Assembly: GCF_014905175.1 (NCBI RefSeq)
Contig: NC_057791.1
Coordinates: 4,588,001 to 4,652,000 of the forward strand
Direction: 5' to 3'
From: Aphidius gifuensis
Lineage: Eukaryota; Arthropoda; Insecta; Hymenoptera; Braconidae
Length of the DNA stretch: 64,000 nt
Part shown: piece after piece, positions 22,201-35,489 of the stretch
Layout: every line of letters starts with the position of its first letter
How positions within the stretch are numbered: position 1 is the stretch's first letter
Made by a program: the position numbers and the translations under genes
The notes under the pieces: model-generated
What the model was told of the DNA's origin: nothing
What the model saw: only the letters and a program-made list of their open reading frames with translations
Databases searched by the model: none

Positions 22201-24603
22201 TTATTATTTTAAATGATAAATCAGTATTAAAAACTGGTTTGATTTATTCCTAAGTATATTGTTATCATGTATACTTGAATTATTTTTTTTCTTTTTTTTC
22301 CAATATTTATATACCAATGTTATATTAAAATAAAATGATTCTCTTTTTAATAATTCATTATTGAATAATTATTAATTAAATAATAATTCAATCAATGTCT
22401 CATTCAATTATGAAAATAAATAACAATATTATTCAAAAAATTTCCAATAGAATGTACGTTGCTATTTTATCCGGATGAAACATTTTTTTTATTTTTTTTT
22501 TTTTTTCATAAATTAAATATAACTTTATTGATATTTTCAATCAACTATAAAATTATAAATAAATAAAATTGAATATCGTATATTTGAACCGGATTTAGGA
22601 TCTTATAGAATATACAAACGATTGACTTGGAATTCAATATCTTATCTTTCCAGGATTACCAGAAAAGTTGACAAATATTTTTCTCTTTCAATGCATGTTT
22701 GACTCCTTCGTGGTGATATAAAAATAAAAATATAATACCTTTAAAATTCATCCCTATGTTTAAAAATAGGTTTTTTTGTTTGAATTTTTTGGAGTCAGTA
22801 AAAATACCCCACCAACTTATTTTAGTAATAAATTTTTGATAAATGAATAACAACAAAAAAAATATATATAAAAAACATAATGCAAAAAAAAAAAAAAAAT
22901 ATATGAATGGAATTGAGGTTGCTGATAATGTACTTGTGAACAATAAATATGTGTGTATATGTGTTTTGAGTTCAATCGAGCTTTCATGGGCACGCCTTCA
23001 TGTATGATAGTCTAGATTACACTGGTAAACTCGAGCACTGATTCACTTTTGTCAGCTTTAAAATAGAAAATCATAAATCTGTTCCGGTATACTAGCCTAT
23101 TGACAATTTTCATATATAGATATATTAATAATGAATCACATAGACTAGATATAAAGATCAAGTTAACGCCAAGAAAAACCCTCATCAATTGAGTACTTGA
23201 GTATTTTTTTTTTTTCATTATATTTTCTTCGCCAAATTTTTTTTTTTTTTTTCAGCCCTTGATTGACTAGAAAAATAATAATAAAATTTATACATAATAC
23301 ATATCAGCATAAAAAATACTAAACTATGTCAAAAAGAAAAAAAAAAAAAAAAAACGAAAATTACATCAATAGAAATTTATTATCTAAGAAAGAAAATGTA
23401 AGCCAAGATTTTTTTTTTTTTTTAAATACTTTAATGTTATTTTTATTCAATCAATTATCAACATTATTTTTTTTTTATTTTTTGTTTGTTTTAAACATTG
23501 ATAAATTTTTATTAATTTAAATTTTCATATTATATTTATTTTATTTATTATTGGAGGCCGACAATCGAACAAAGTAATGTGTTTTTTTTATATTTATATT
23601 ATATTTATAATTTTTTCTTTGATGTGTATTATAAAGAAATTTTTTTATGGTAATACTTTTACAATTATTATAGCGATTTTTAAATGACCTCCTCATGACG
23701 CGATTTTTTTTTTTAAACAATCTAAATTATTATCTAAAATTAATATATATTACGTATTTATTAATTTTAATTTTTTCATTATGTTTTTTTTTTTTATATT
23801 ATTTTTTTATTTTATGGCCCCTTTGGCATGGGTTTTCTTTATTATTAATATTTTTCTTTTGTTTAATTCACTTTAATACAATAATTTTAATTAATTAATT
23901 AATTTTTTTAATTTAAATTTCTCCTGCATCGCATTAAGCTTCTCCCCGGGATGCTTACTAATTTAATATAATAATAATAATTTTTATAATAATAACAACA
24001 ATAAATTTCAATTTTGTATTATGTTTTTTTTTTTATTTGGAATACTTTACAACTCAATCTTGTCCAATTCTTTCAACTTGCACTTACATAATAATAACTG
24101 TAACATTCAGCAATTTTAAATTCCAAAAGGTTTATTGAATTCCAAAAGAAAAAAAAAGAAAATTATTTGTGTAAGCATCCCATACAAATAATTCGTTTAA
24201 ATATTCATAATAATAATAATGATAATAATAATAATAATAATAATATTTCTAACATTTTAATTTTTTTTTGATTGACAATAAAATATATATTATTTTTTTT
24301 TACATGCTGGTTTTCTTGCAATTCCTTTGTTGAAAATTCCAATTTGCTTTAAAGTTTCAAACTCATTTAATTTATCTATATATATATTTATAAATAAAAA
24401 TTTTTTTTCAAATAAATAAAAAAATAGTAACAGAAAAAAAATTGAATAAAAAAAAAGCCATTGAAATATTTATGTAATAGCGAGAATTTTCTATATATAT
24501 TACGAATCAACAAGAGTAAAAAAAAATATCAAAGTTTAAAAAATTTTTCATCAAATCTCTATATGTATTTTCTTTTTAACTATTTTTCTTTTTTTTTTTT
24601 TTT
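19278..24603. other. Intergenic AT-rich region, no gene seen
   Basis: This 5.3-kb region lies between the start of the NHA gene and the 3' end of neuroligin. It is dominated by A/T runs and simple repeats, including an ATA/ATG-rich tract near 24205-24244. The segment just upstream of 19277 should contain the NHA promoter. The part near 24603 should hold the neuroligin 3' UTR. Open frames here have low-complexity F/I/K/N/Y composition and no homology I recognise. Confidence 0.6.
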
Positions 24604-27600
24604 TTATACGGAAATTTCTTGTATTTGCACACGTTTTTTTGCACTACCAGGTGTACCAGGTTGTCGTAATATACCTGGACATGTATTTGTTGCTGTTGTT
24701 GCTGTTGTTGTTGTTGTTGTGGCGGTTGTTGTTGTTGATGTTGATGGTAGTGGTGCTTTTGGTGGTGGTGGTGGTTCAGGTAAAAATTCATCATCACTAA
24801 TATCATCATTTTCATTATCATTTATTTCATTATTTCTTGATGCAATGTCAACACATGGTGATGGTGTTCTACTTCTTTGTTTATTATTAAAGCTTTTATT
24901 TAAATACGATGGTGGATCAATTGTCATTCTTTTATTATTAATTGATAATGTTGAACATTTAAAATCTTGTAATTGCATTTCAAGTTCTTGTGCAAGTTTT
25001 TTTTTATTAACAGATGGACTTGTTGTTATTGATGATGTTGTATCATTTAATAAAAATGTTGATGATGTTATTTTTTTTAATTTATCATTTTTAATATTAA
25101 TTTTTTGTTCAATATTTGAACATCCAGCTTCTAATAATTGTTCTTTTTTTTTTTTTTCAATATATCCTAATGTTAAATTTGATGATGATGATGATGATAA
25201 TGATGGTGATGATTGTCCAACAGTTGTTATTGATAATGTACCAATTGTTGTATCATTTATATTACGATCTCTTTGTTGATAAATTCCAGCAAATATTAAT
25301 ATATTTAATAATAAAAGAAATATACCAACAGCAATTGTAACAGTTAGGGCAGTTGTATAGCTTTGATAATGATTTGATGAAAATTTATGTAGTAAATTAT
25401 TAGGTCCTGGTGATAATTTTGGATGTGTTGATGTTGTTGATGGTGTTGTTGTTTTTATTTTTGATGATGATTTTGTGAATGCCGATACATTTGGTGTACA
25501 TTCTGTTGGATTAATTTGTTTTGTTGATGACATTGATGCTTCTGTTGGTGATGGTATTTCAAGTGGTGGTGCTGGTAATGGCATTGCCATTATTTGTGGA
25601 CGTACAGCACCTTCATATAAATTTGGACTTTCTGATAAATGATGATGTCGCATACTAATCTCATATCCTGGTCGATGAAGTTGAGGTAAAAGATTAAGCC
25701 ATAATGACATTTTATGACCACGATAATGTGAACGCATTGCTGGTGATTTACTTGCTTCGAGATATAATTGATTTATTGAATCATATGAATCCCAAAATAG
25801 AGCACTTTTTATTGTTCCATCAATATTTCCCTCATTTGGATCACTTGTTATAAAAAATAAATATAAAAATATTTTCATTTTTATAGATTTAAATTGATAA
25901 TTTTTTTTTTTTTTTATATTTTAAAAAATTATATACTAATAATTTCAACAAGTTTAATTACGCGGAAAATAAGTGATGATTATTTCAATTGCCAAATTAG
26001 ATGAATTTTTTATTATTATTTTATTACAATGCAATCAATAAAATTTTTTTTTTTTTTACTTTATATATTATATTATATTTTTCTGAAACTTTTATAGCTA
26101 CTATTATGAATAAATGGGAAGTCATAAATATTATTTGCCCAAGTTAAACAAAAAAAAAAAAAAAAAAAAAGCCTCAACACCCTTTACAAAATGAAATGCT
26201 AAAATATTCATAAAAAAAAAAAAAAGCTAAATGAAAATCAATTTTTAATGTCAATTGACTCTCAAAAAGCTCTGAGTAGAATTTTTTTATTAATCTGTAT
26301 TTAAACAGCCAATGAATAGAAGAAAAATAAAAAATAAAAAAACTAGAACAAAATAGTTGGTGTTGAAAAGTCTAAATACACCATTTCACTTGCGCTCAAT
26401 AATAATTACATTTTTATTTTATTTTTTTTCTTTTACTAGCACTAAAAACTTTTATCTTTTCTAATTTTCACGATATAATTTTATGGCTTTTAAAATGAGT
26501 AAAAAGAAAAAGAAAAAAAAAAATCACTTACATACTATATCATCATTATGAAAAATAAAATTTTTATAAATAATAAAAGAAAAGAAATATTATTATAAAA
26601 AATTAAATTAATATAAGTATATATATATGAATTTAATAATCAAGTACTTACCCACGACGTATAAAATTTGAAAGATATCGAATGAGCATGCGCGAAAGAA
26701 TCTCATCATCTTGAGTATAATTACTATAGAGATTGTAGTGATTTGCATCATTTCTAAGTAGTGGAAAACCAAGTAAATAGGGCAACTCTTCACCTCGTTG
26801 ACTTGGTCTTTCACCAGGTTGAAAATGTAAAAAATAACCACGACCACCAGATGTTGAATGTAATAAAGCTAATTTTAATAATGGTGCTGCAACTTGTCCA
26901 TCACCAAGTAATGATAATAATCCTTCACGCATTGATACTGGACTTTGTTCTGTTTTTTCCCAATCTGTATATTCATTTCTTAATGTTGAATATATTTCAT
27001 GTAAATGATATCTATATGTATTTCTTACATATGTCCTGAGTATTTTATCACGTCGTGTTTCATTTAAACCATTCTGCAAAAAAAAAAAAAAAAACAATAA
27101 AATTTATATATTATTTTTATTATTAATTCATTCTTTTGTTTTAAATTTTTATAAATATATATATAACTTACTTTAAAATCATCTTCATTTAAATCCAGCA
27201 ATGCTTCACTTGATGTTAATCCAATAAGTATATCACGATTATTAAGTGCAGCAAATTCACTACCAGGACTTGATAATAATGGCCAAATACCAGCTGATGA
27301 TGCTGTTGGTTGTGTTGTTTGATATATTGGTGATGGTAATACAGCACCATCAACAAATGGTGCAAAACCAGATGTAAATCTTGGTAATTCTAATTTAACA
27401 TCAAGTAATTCATCAATATTTTTACTTCTTAAACATGTTGTTATATCATCATTTTCAATATCACCATGACAACCACATGTATCAGCAACTTTACGTTTTA
27501 TTGATAATGGATCACGTTGTATTGCCCATGATGATAATGCTGAACCACCTAATAATATTACTTTTTCAACTAATTCATTTGACATTGGTGATACTGCTAA

Positions 27601-30600
27601 AAAATTTGCTAATGCAGCACCAGTACCATGTCCTAATACACTTAAATTTTCTGGATTACCACCAAATGCTTCAATGTTTTCACGTAACCAATGTAAACCA
27701 GCAACAAGATCCATTAAACCATAATTACCCTGAGCACTTCCCTTGGAGCCAGTTTTCAAGAAACCTAGAAAATATTAAATTATCCTTTTTCATCATCTCA
27801 GCAAATTTATTTATTTATTTTTTTTTTTTTTTAACTTAATTTTCATGAGGTAAATAAAAAAAAATCAATGGAAATTCAAGTCAATTTATAAGTCAAGTTA
27901 AATACATTTATATATTTTATCGAGTTTATAAACTTATACTGAAATATTAAATTTTATTTTAAATGTATTTATCAAAGTAAGCAACTTTATTAGTGGCTTA
28001 ATTATATTTTACAATTTGTGTTTGTAGTTAAAGCTTAAACTGATGAATTGATTTGTATATTTTAATTGAGAAATTCAAGTAATTTTCAGAAGAATAACAA
28101 ATAACAAAATATAGTTAAGTACTTGTTTTACAATTGAAATTTGAAATTAAGCTTTTTAATGATCAACATTGTTAATTATTCTAAATTACACTTTAAAATA
28201 ATCCTAAAAATATATTATACAGCTAATATAAATTTAAATTGTATAAAGAAAATATTTATCAACAAGTTTTCATGCTATATATTTATATAAATTTTAAATG
28301 AAAACTAATCTTGGTTAATGAGACATGCTTAAGTTATTACTTAGTCATAATTACCAAGTACACCAAGACGAAAATTAATAGATACTACGATGATACGTCC
28401 ATGTGCAGCCAAGGCAATGCCGTCCAATGGATTTCCAGCACCCCAAGAATATGAATCACCATGAATAAGAAGAAGAGCTGGCAACAATTCTGTTTCACTT
28501 GCTGTAAAATAAAAAAAATTAATTTATATATTTATAATAAAAATATTATTTATATTTACGAAAATACAATTGTACTTTTTATATAACCACTATAAATGTT
28601 TCTTTTTTTTTTTTTTTTCTTTTTTTTTTTATATAAATTAAAAACTTTTCTTTTCTTTTTAAATAAAAAAAATACATGTATTTTATAAAGTTTTCAATTA
28701 AATAATTATATATAAATATGAAAAAAATATAAATTAAAAAAACTTAATAATATATAATAAGTTAAATGAAAATGTAAATTGAATAAAGTAGCAGCATATT
28801 TGAATGAGTTTAAAATTAGTTGATAGAGTACAGACAGGACAGTGACACATCCACCTGTTGCAATTGTTGATCCTGATTATGCTCAGCACTTTGAACTGAA
28901 AATTTTTTTTGTTTTTTTTTTTATTTGTTCTTAATATATATAACTATTATCATTTTTATTCTATTGAGTAAAAAAATAAAATCATAATTTTCCTGTAAAA
29001 GTATAAATACAAAAAAAGCTGGTAATTGAAAAAAAAAAAATCTATGAATATCCATTGTTGATGTTGTTATTATTAACAAGATAATTTTTGATATGTTGAT
29101 TGGACACGAAACCACCTCACTCCCGCGGTGCTTGCAGGTTGTATATCGAAAATATCAAAATCGACTACAATGCACTACGGAATTGAAGCGGTAACGCATC
29201 ATGATATATATTTAAACAAAAACCTGTTATATATTTTCCATAAAAATCTTGACAATAGTATTGTTGTTTTATATATTTATCATCATCCAATATTCTATTC
29301 AAATGCATCTTGGATACTTTCCATCTTGATTCTCTTGAATTCTTAAGATTTTCTTTGGCTGACTGAATTGATATCTATTTCACTGAATATTTTACCACAA
29401 TATTCCATTTGTTGCTCGATATATCATTCATCTTATATTCTATGAACCGAAAATATATAATACATATGCCAAAAAAAAAAATTGTTACAGTTTAAATATA
29501 AAATCTTATACTTTTCAAGTAAATAAAATTTGTTTTTTTTTTTTTTTTTTGAATTTTTAAAAACTTTTGCATTGAATGTGCAAGGTTTTATTTGGCTGCA
29601 AAAAGTTGTCCAGATGAAAATCAAATAATCTGGTTATTCATGCAATATTCATATATATTTTTTATTATTATTATCTAGGGCAATAGGACACAAAACTTGA
29701 TATAATGAATTTCATATATACGAAAAAAAATAAAAAAAAAAGGAAAAAATGACAGTATTAAGTTTTATTTATGATCAACATATAAATAAAATAAAAACTA
29801 CTTGCTTCTTCCCCAACTATAATCTTATTTTAAGTAAATTTATTATTGTCAATATATAAAGATAATAAAAATAAAATATGTTGATGAAATTTTCTAAGAT
29901 AAAAAAAAATGTTCATGTAATTTTGTGATTTTTCAAAAATAAAATAAATATTATTGTTATAAGACTCACCGTGAATAGGCCTTGGCACATAAAGATTGAG
30001 ATAAAGACAGTCCTCGCTTTGATTTTTAAGTATAGATGAAATTTTATCGAGATAGGCACGTCGATGTCTTGATAATAATGGATCATTTGTTGGTATTTTT
30101 TGTGGACATACGGGTGGCATTGTATCAGCAAATTTTGTACCACGCCATTGTGTTGGTGTAACTGGGGGCATATAACGTAATGAACCAAGTGGTGGTGTTG
30201 CATAAGGTACACCAAGATAAACTTCAACACCATCAATACTATTTGTACGTGATACAATACCACGTAATGTACCATAACGTGTACGTATTTGTCTTGTACT
30301 GTATTTAACTTGTTGTTGTTGTTGTTGTTGTTGTTGCTGTTGTTGTTGCTGTTGTTGACCAAATGTTTTATCAAGTAAAAATACCATGATAATAAAAATA
30401 AACATGTGATAACCAAGGCATTTTTTTGTATTTGTTGTTGTTGTTGTTGATGATGATGATGATGATGATGTTTTTGATGACAATAGTAATGATGATGATA
30501 ATGAATTTTGTCTTTGTTGATTTGTACGTTGACAATAATATCTATTCGTACTCTTGACATGAGTGATTTTGCAGGAGGGGCGCGTCCGCATCGCGTCACG

Positions 30601-30669
30601 CCGCCGCGGACCGGCCCCTCCGGGCACCGCATCTATAATAGTCTTTTCCTCTTTCTTTATCTTCCTCAA
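24604..30669 (-). CDS. Nlg: Neuroligin (postsynaptic cholinesterase-like adhesion protein)
   Basis: Five minus-strand exons (30669-29970, 28501-28355, 27764-27172, 27073-26652, 25843-24604) join to 1033 aa. The order is: polar N-terminus, hydrophobic signal (residues 89-104), 16-residue polyglutamine, esterase-like domain, Ser/Thr/Pro stalk, one membrane span (about 786-808) and a long cytoplasmic tail. The esterase domain has YLGVPYATPPLGSLRYMPP, NQSEDCLYLNLYVP, GNYGLMDLVAGLHWLREN and FGGNPENLSVLGHGTG. In the last, Gly329 replaces the catalytic serine, as expected for a non-enzymatic neuroligin that binds neurexin. The tail has a polyproline run (LPEPPPPPKAPLP) and ends E-I-S-V, a class II-like PDZ ligand. 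The start is uncertain: the ATG at 30669 gives an 88-residue extension through a GC-rich hairpin, while the ATG at 30405 (Met89) would begin directly at the signal peptide. Insects have several neuroligins and I cannot say which one this is. Confidence 0.93.
30310..30357 (-). repeat. CAA/CAG microsatellite encoding 16 glutamines in neuroligin
   Basis: Sixteen uninterrupted glutamine codons, mostly CAA with two interspersed CAG, lie immediately after the signal peptide of neuroligin. The position at the mature N-terminus suggests a tolerated, probably length-variable linker. Confidence 0.85.
30574..30621. promoter_or_regulatory. CpG-dense inverted repeat at the neuroligin 5' end
   Basis: In a strongly AT-rich window this 48-nt block is almost entirely G/C with many CpGs. 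It folds as an inverted repeat: GGAGGGGC (30574-30581) with GCCCCTCC (30614-30621), and GTCCGC (30584-30589) with GCGGAC (30606-30611). It lies inside the first neuroligin exon upstream of Met89. It could be a structured 5' UTR element if translation starts at 30405. Confidence 0.5.
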
Positions 30670-33095
30670 TCACCCACCAGCACTTGTCGTAAATTTATTA
30701 AATCAAAAAATAATTTTTTTTGCAAATTAAAAATAAATTTTAAATAATAATTATTATTAATTATATTTTTTTTAATTTTTAAATCTATCAATTTATTATT
30801 ATTATTATTGGTATTTTTGATTATTAATTTATCACAAATAGACGAGTTTATATATAATTTTTTCATTAATTTTATTTTTCTAATAGCACGTTTACGCGCT
30901 TTTCTCTTTTTTAAATTCATCAATAATAGCTTTTTAATATTTATTATATTATTATTTTTATTATTGTTAAAACTTATTTCCATCGTCTATTATTATCCAC
31001 AAATTAATTGATGACATATAGTCATCATCATATGTTTTTTTATTGAAATTATTATTCGTCATTTGAAAATTTTATTTATATTACTTCTAATATTACATAT
31101 AAATCAACATTAAATTAATCACTTTTTACTTTTTTTTTTTCTTTTTATTTTTCATAACTCGTTGATTTTTTTACTATTATTATTATCATCAATAATATTG
31201 ATAATGATGATGATGATAATTTTGTGATATATATCTATATATCTATATTTGCGTGATTCGAGGTAGATGATTGCAAGTCAAGTACTTGTCAAGGTGGTCG
31301 AGTAACGACTAGACCTGCTGGACCCTCTGACTTATGACTTTTATACCCAACCTCAGTATACACCTTATCACAAATTTATTAAGTGAATATTTAAAATTTC
31401 ATTTCAAATCTTCTTTTTCATTTTACATTTTCTCCTTTAGCCCCTCATTCACTTTTTCACCCTCTCACTATTTAACTCTATACATGTTTTTTATCAGTAT
31501 GTGTTCAACTCACACCCTTAAATATTTGATGATTATTATTATTATTTCTTTTTGAAATTATCCCCAACGTGTACCGACTATCTCCCGGGCTCTACTGCCG
31601 CGAAAATGATCGTGCGAAGCACAAACCAACTCTTGATGAGAGGGGCCAAGTATGTGTACGTGTTTTTAGGATGAACGGGGCTTTTGATAATATTCCATGT
31701 ATATAACGAGAGAGAGAAAGCGCCGACGCTGAAGCTGGAGCTTTTCACCCCCGGACCATCATATATATATACATGTATAAATTTTATATAGTATAAGTGT
31801 ATATATTGTAGTGGTATAGTGCATCCAAAGACTATCATCCCTTCCAACAAAAAACGATCGATACCGCGCGCACCACGCAACCCTTGGCAATCCCGGTTGT
31901 GTGTTACCTCTTTTACCTCCTCTTACTCTTTAACCACCTCATCATTTCATCTCTCTTTCTCTTTTTTTTTTTTAACCCTCTTTTTATCTAACTCCCTACC
32001 TATCTACCTCTTTCCTGTTCTCCCTCCCTCCCCCTCCTATGAATATACTTCTACTCTTCTCCTCTTCTTTTTGAAAAAAAGCCTTCTCATCTATATTTTT
32101 TTTTTTTCATCCTCAACGTATCATCTCTCACTTTTTCATCGTATATAATTTTTTTTTTTTTTTTTTTATCTTTTCATCCCCCAGGCCTCCTTTAGTTTCT
32201 GCTCTAATAGCTCTTCAGTATCGCACTTTCTTTTACAAATACAAACACATACATACGCGTATAGACTATTTGAGATTTTTCTTAATTTTTTGAATTTTCA
32301 TTGCAATTGGTAAAAATCCCTTGGGTTTATTAGTTGTTTTTTTTTTTTAAATATATACATATATATTTATTTTTTCTATTTACAGTGTTTTTTATTTTTT
32401 TTTGTTGAGTATGGGAATGAGGAACAAAGAGACCTCAATTCTTAAATTTTTGGCATGCGTCTTTAACTAAAATTCATTGGCAAAGTACCAATTTTCTTGT
32501 TTGTCCCTCACTCAACGAACATATATATAATAAATCTCCCCTTACTCTGCAGACTACTCTTAAAAATTATTAAAATATATATATTTTATTGATTGATAGA
32601 TGTTTAAAACTAATTTTTTTCTAATTTTAATAATTATATATATGGAATGATAGATTGTATTTTTTGTTTTTTCTTTTAAATAAATTATTGTTAAGGAAAA
32701 AAAAAAGAAAAAAGATTAAATTTCAGTAAGTCTCGAGAGAATAAGACTTTTTCATCCAAAGCCATTTTATGAAAACGATTTTTCACTGTTTCAAATTGTT
32801 CGGATAGTTCAAAAATTTTTTTAAAATCCCCTGTGGCTACCTATCTTGTCTTTTATTCGTTTTTTTTTTTTTTCTTTTTGACTGATTATCTTTTATTTTT
32901 TCCTTGATTTACTCTGCAAATACTTTAGGTAAGTAGAAAACAAAAAAAAAAAAAAAAAAACTCAGGTCAGTTTTTGACTTTCGACCAATGTGTTCACATC
33001 GTACAAAAAAAAAAAAAGTTGAGAAAAAGTTTTTGTCAAGACAAGTTTAAGCAGTTAAAATTTTGTTAAATTTGAATATTTATTTTCCATATAAA
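30670..33095. promoter_or_regulatory. Neuroligin 5' flank with a GC-richer island; no gene seen
   Basis: The region between neuroligin and the orphan ORF contains a patch at about 31565-31910 that is far richer in G/C and CpG than its surroundings, for example TCTCCCGGGCTCTACTGCCG and CGATCGATACCGCGCGCAC. Frames open across it on both strands lack ATG starts or credible homology. It looks like an upstream promoter, enhancer or non-coding first exon of neuroligin rather than a coding gene. From 31930 to 32230 there is a long pyrimidine-rich (CT/CCTC) stretch. Confidence 0.4.
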
Positions 33096-33647
33096 ATGAA
33101 TACAGTGAATTATATTTTAATTATATTAATAATAATAATTAAATTACAATATGTTTATACAATATTAAATAATAATGATAATAATAATAACAATAATACA
33201 AATGATTATTTAGTATTATTAAAAAAGACATATCAAAAATATCCAGCTGAAAAAAATTTTTTAATTTGTATAACAAAACGGACGTGGGAATCAGCAAATA
33301 TTAGAAAGGCAAAATCAAGTGATAGAAAAAATGATAATATATTTAATAAAGTAAATATTAAAACACCATTAAATAATACACAATTATCTGATAATAATAA
33401 TATCAGTAATAATGAAGACAATGAAGATGTGTCATTTTGGAATCAATCAGTTGGCGGATTTGAAGTTTATCTATTTAAATTACTTGAAAATAATATAGTA
33501 ACAATAAATATTATTAAATTTTTAAAAATTATATTTAATAGTATTTATATTATTATTAAAATTATTAAATCATCAATTTTATTTTCATGTATTTGTGATT
33601 ATACATATGAACGCGGAGAAATATGGATGAATAGTATTGTAGTATAA
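33096..33647 (+). CDS. Orphan Asn-rich secreted or membrane protein, hypothetical
   Basis: A single-exon frame of 183 codons runs from ATG 33096 to TAA 33645-33647, with AATAAA directly after the stop. The N-terminus (MNTVNYILIILIIIIKLQYV) is a good signal peptide or anchor. It is followed by an Asn-rich spacer, then a more ordinary region (YQKYPAEKNFLICITKRTWE, SFWNQSVGGFEVYLFKLLEN), a second hydrophobic stretch and the end CDYTYERGEIWMNSIVV. The mixed composition, in-frame signal sequence and clean stop favour a real gene. No family was recognised. It could be a lineage-specific secreted protein or the remaining exon of a larger gene. The neighbours, neuroligin (divergent) and the fatty acyl-CoA reductase array, give no clue. 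Confidence 0.45.
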   Translation: MNTVNYILIILIIIIKLQYVYTILNNNDNNNNNNTNDYLVLLKKTYQKYPAEKNFLICITKRTWESANIRKAKSSDRKNDNIFNKVNIKTPLNNTQLSDNNNISNNEDNEDVSFWNQSVGGFEVYLFKLLENNIVTINIIKFLKIIFNSIYIIIKIIKSSILFSCICDYTYERGEIWMNSIVV

Positions 33648-35489
33648 ATGCGAATAAATTGATTAATTAATTAGTGAAAAAAAATTAATTAAAAAATAAA
33701 TAAATAATTAAAAAACTAAATATATTATTCATTTATTTCTATGTTTATTTGCTTATGCAAACCTTTACACAACTTTAAAATTAAATAACATTGTATGTAT
33801 AAAAAATTTAAATAATAAATGAAAAAAAAATTGTTCAAGCAATAGTAAAAATAAAAATTATAAATTGAATTTGTATTTGTAAATTTATATATTTATTATG
33901 TATGTGAAAATGGAGTATATATTGAAAGAGAGTGCAATTTAAACAAGTATGTGTTAACATACCCGCATATCCGGAGGTTCAATTTTTCAAAGCCACCTGT
34001 TGCAATTCACAACCAAGAAAAAATCACAACGGATAAGCTGACGTAAATTCTTTTTTGTCCAAGGATCAACTACCAATAGCCATCAATATCATCTTCTTTT
34101 ATATATTTTATATTGTAAAACAAAAAATATAAAAAAAAAATTTATATTCTCATATAGTTTATAACCCTCTCTTACAGACACACACATATACTTATATATT
34201 TTTTTCACAGAAAAATTTCTTTTCTTTTTTGAACTTCCCACAAATGATGTTTACCAAGGCTCATAAATCATTCAAGTTGCATATTCCCCAAAAGATATTC
34301 CCCATCGTTTTGTTGACTGACATATGAAAAAAAAAAAAATCTAAGATTGGACGAAGGAAATGAGACTCTTTGTCCCCGGGTGCTTTTCACTTTGAGCTCA
34401 ATAAAGAAGAAAAAAGAAAAAAAAAAAAGAAAATTTATTAATACCTGATGTTCATGATGACTATGATTACATGAACATGATGACGATGCTTAAAGCTTTT
34501 TTTTTTTTTTTTTTTTATTCGCAACACAATTTATCTTTTTCATCGTTTTTTTTTTTTTTTTTTTTCAATTACAAAATATATACAAGGAAAATTGAAAATA
34601 AAAAATGAGGTTTTATAAACACCTGAAAATTATTTATTAACTATTCAATTGAAGATTTTTCTATTTTTATTTTTTGCTTTTGTGAATAGAGTGAATGAAA
34701 TATCTTACTTTTGCTGTAATAAAAATGTATCTTTTCATATTTATCCTTTTTTTTTTTTTTTTTATATGTATATCAGTATTTATATATATTTTTTATTATT
34801 TTTTTAAATTTTTATTATCATTTATTTATTTATTTTATATTTTGTCCACAGAGTTTGGTTGAAAAGCACTCTGTAATAACTTTTTTCATTTTATTTTCTT
34901 TATTCATTTTCAACCCTCGAGAGTTTTTTCCTCAACATTTATGAAACGTGATGTCACCTTATCATTAACCTCGTGATCTTTTCTTCACATTTACTATTTT
35001 TTTTTGCATTTTTTTTTTACCATGTTTACGATCTCTGCATTTGTGTCCTCATTACTGAACGACAAATTTTACTAAAATTAATTCAAATATATATAAATAT
35101 ATAACATCTTTAAAAAACCACAATATACTAATTTTAAGAAAATAATTCTCTTCTTTTATTATTATTATAATTTTTTTAAGCAAATAACAAATTAATTTGA
35201 AGATTAATTGTTTATTTTTATACATTTCTTGTTCGATCAAACAGCTGCATTATTATTATAACTAAAATATATTAATAAATTAAAAAATATTAAATTATAT
35301 ATAGTTTTTCAATTGTATTGAGAGCATATTAAAATTATAAAAGTTTAGCAGGTATTATTACATTATAATTAATTTATAAATTCCAATGAATACTTAAGAG
35401 GTCATAGAATCATCACGTTTATCACAACAATGACGTTTATTTTCATTATGGATAAATCAAAATAAAGCAGCTTTGACACTGGCATTCAT
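33648..35489. other. Intergenic AT-rich stretch, no gene seen
   Basis: This stretch separates the orphan ORF from the first fatty acyl-CoA reductase duplication unit. It consists of A/T tracts and short mixed patches, and no frame with recognisable protein content was found. Similarity to the flanks of the later reductase copies begins at about 35490. Confidence 0.5.

Noticed and set aside
24461..25279. Long plus-strand open frame of 272 codons
   Set aside because: It is antisense to the last neuroligin exon, has no ATG start, and its low-complexity V/D/F/S composition mirrors the neuroligin tail codons.
28850..28895. Possible neuroligin splice-site A cassette exon encoding QSAEHNQDQQLQQ
   Set aside because: An acceptor exists and the position is right, but no GT donor restores the required phase 1 and the frame runs into a stop.
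31578..31880. 100-codon minus-strand frame over the GC-rich patch
   Set aside because: It starts at TTG rather than ATG and shows no family features; the composition is better explained by a regulatory island.
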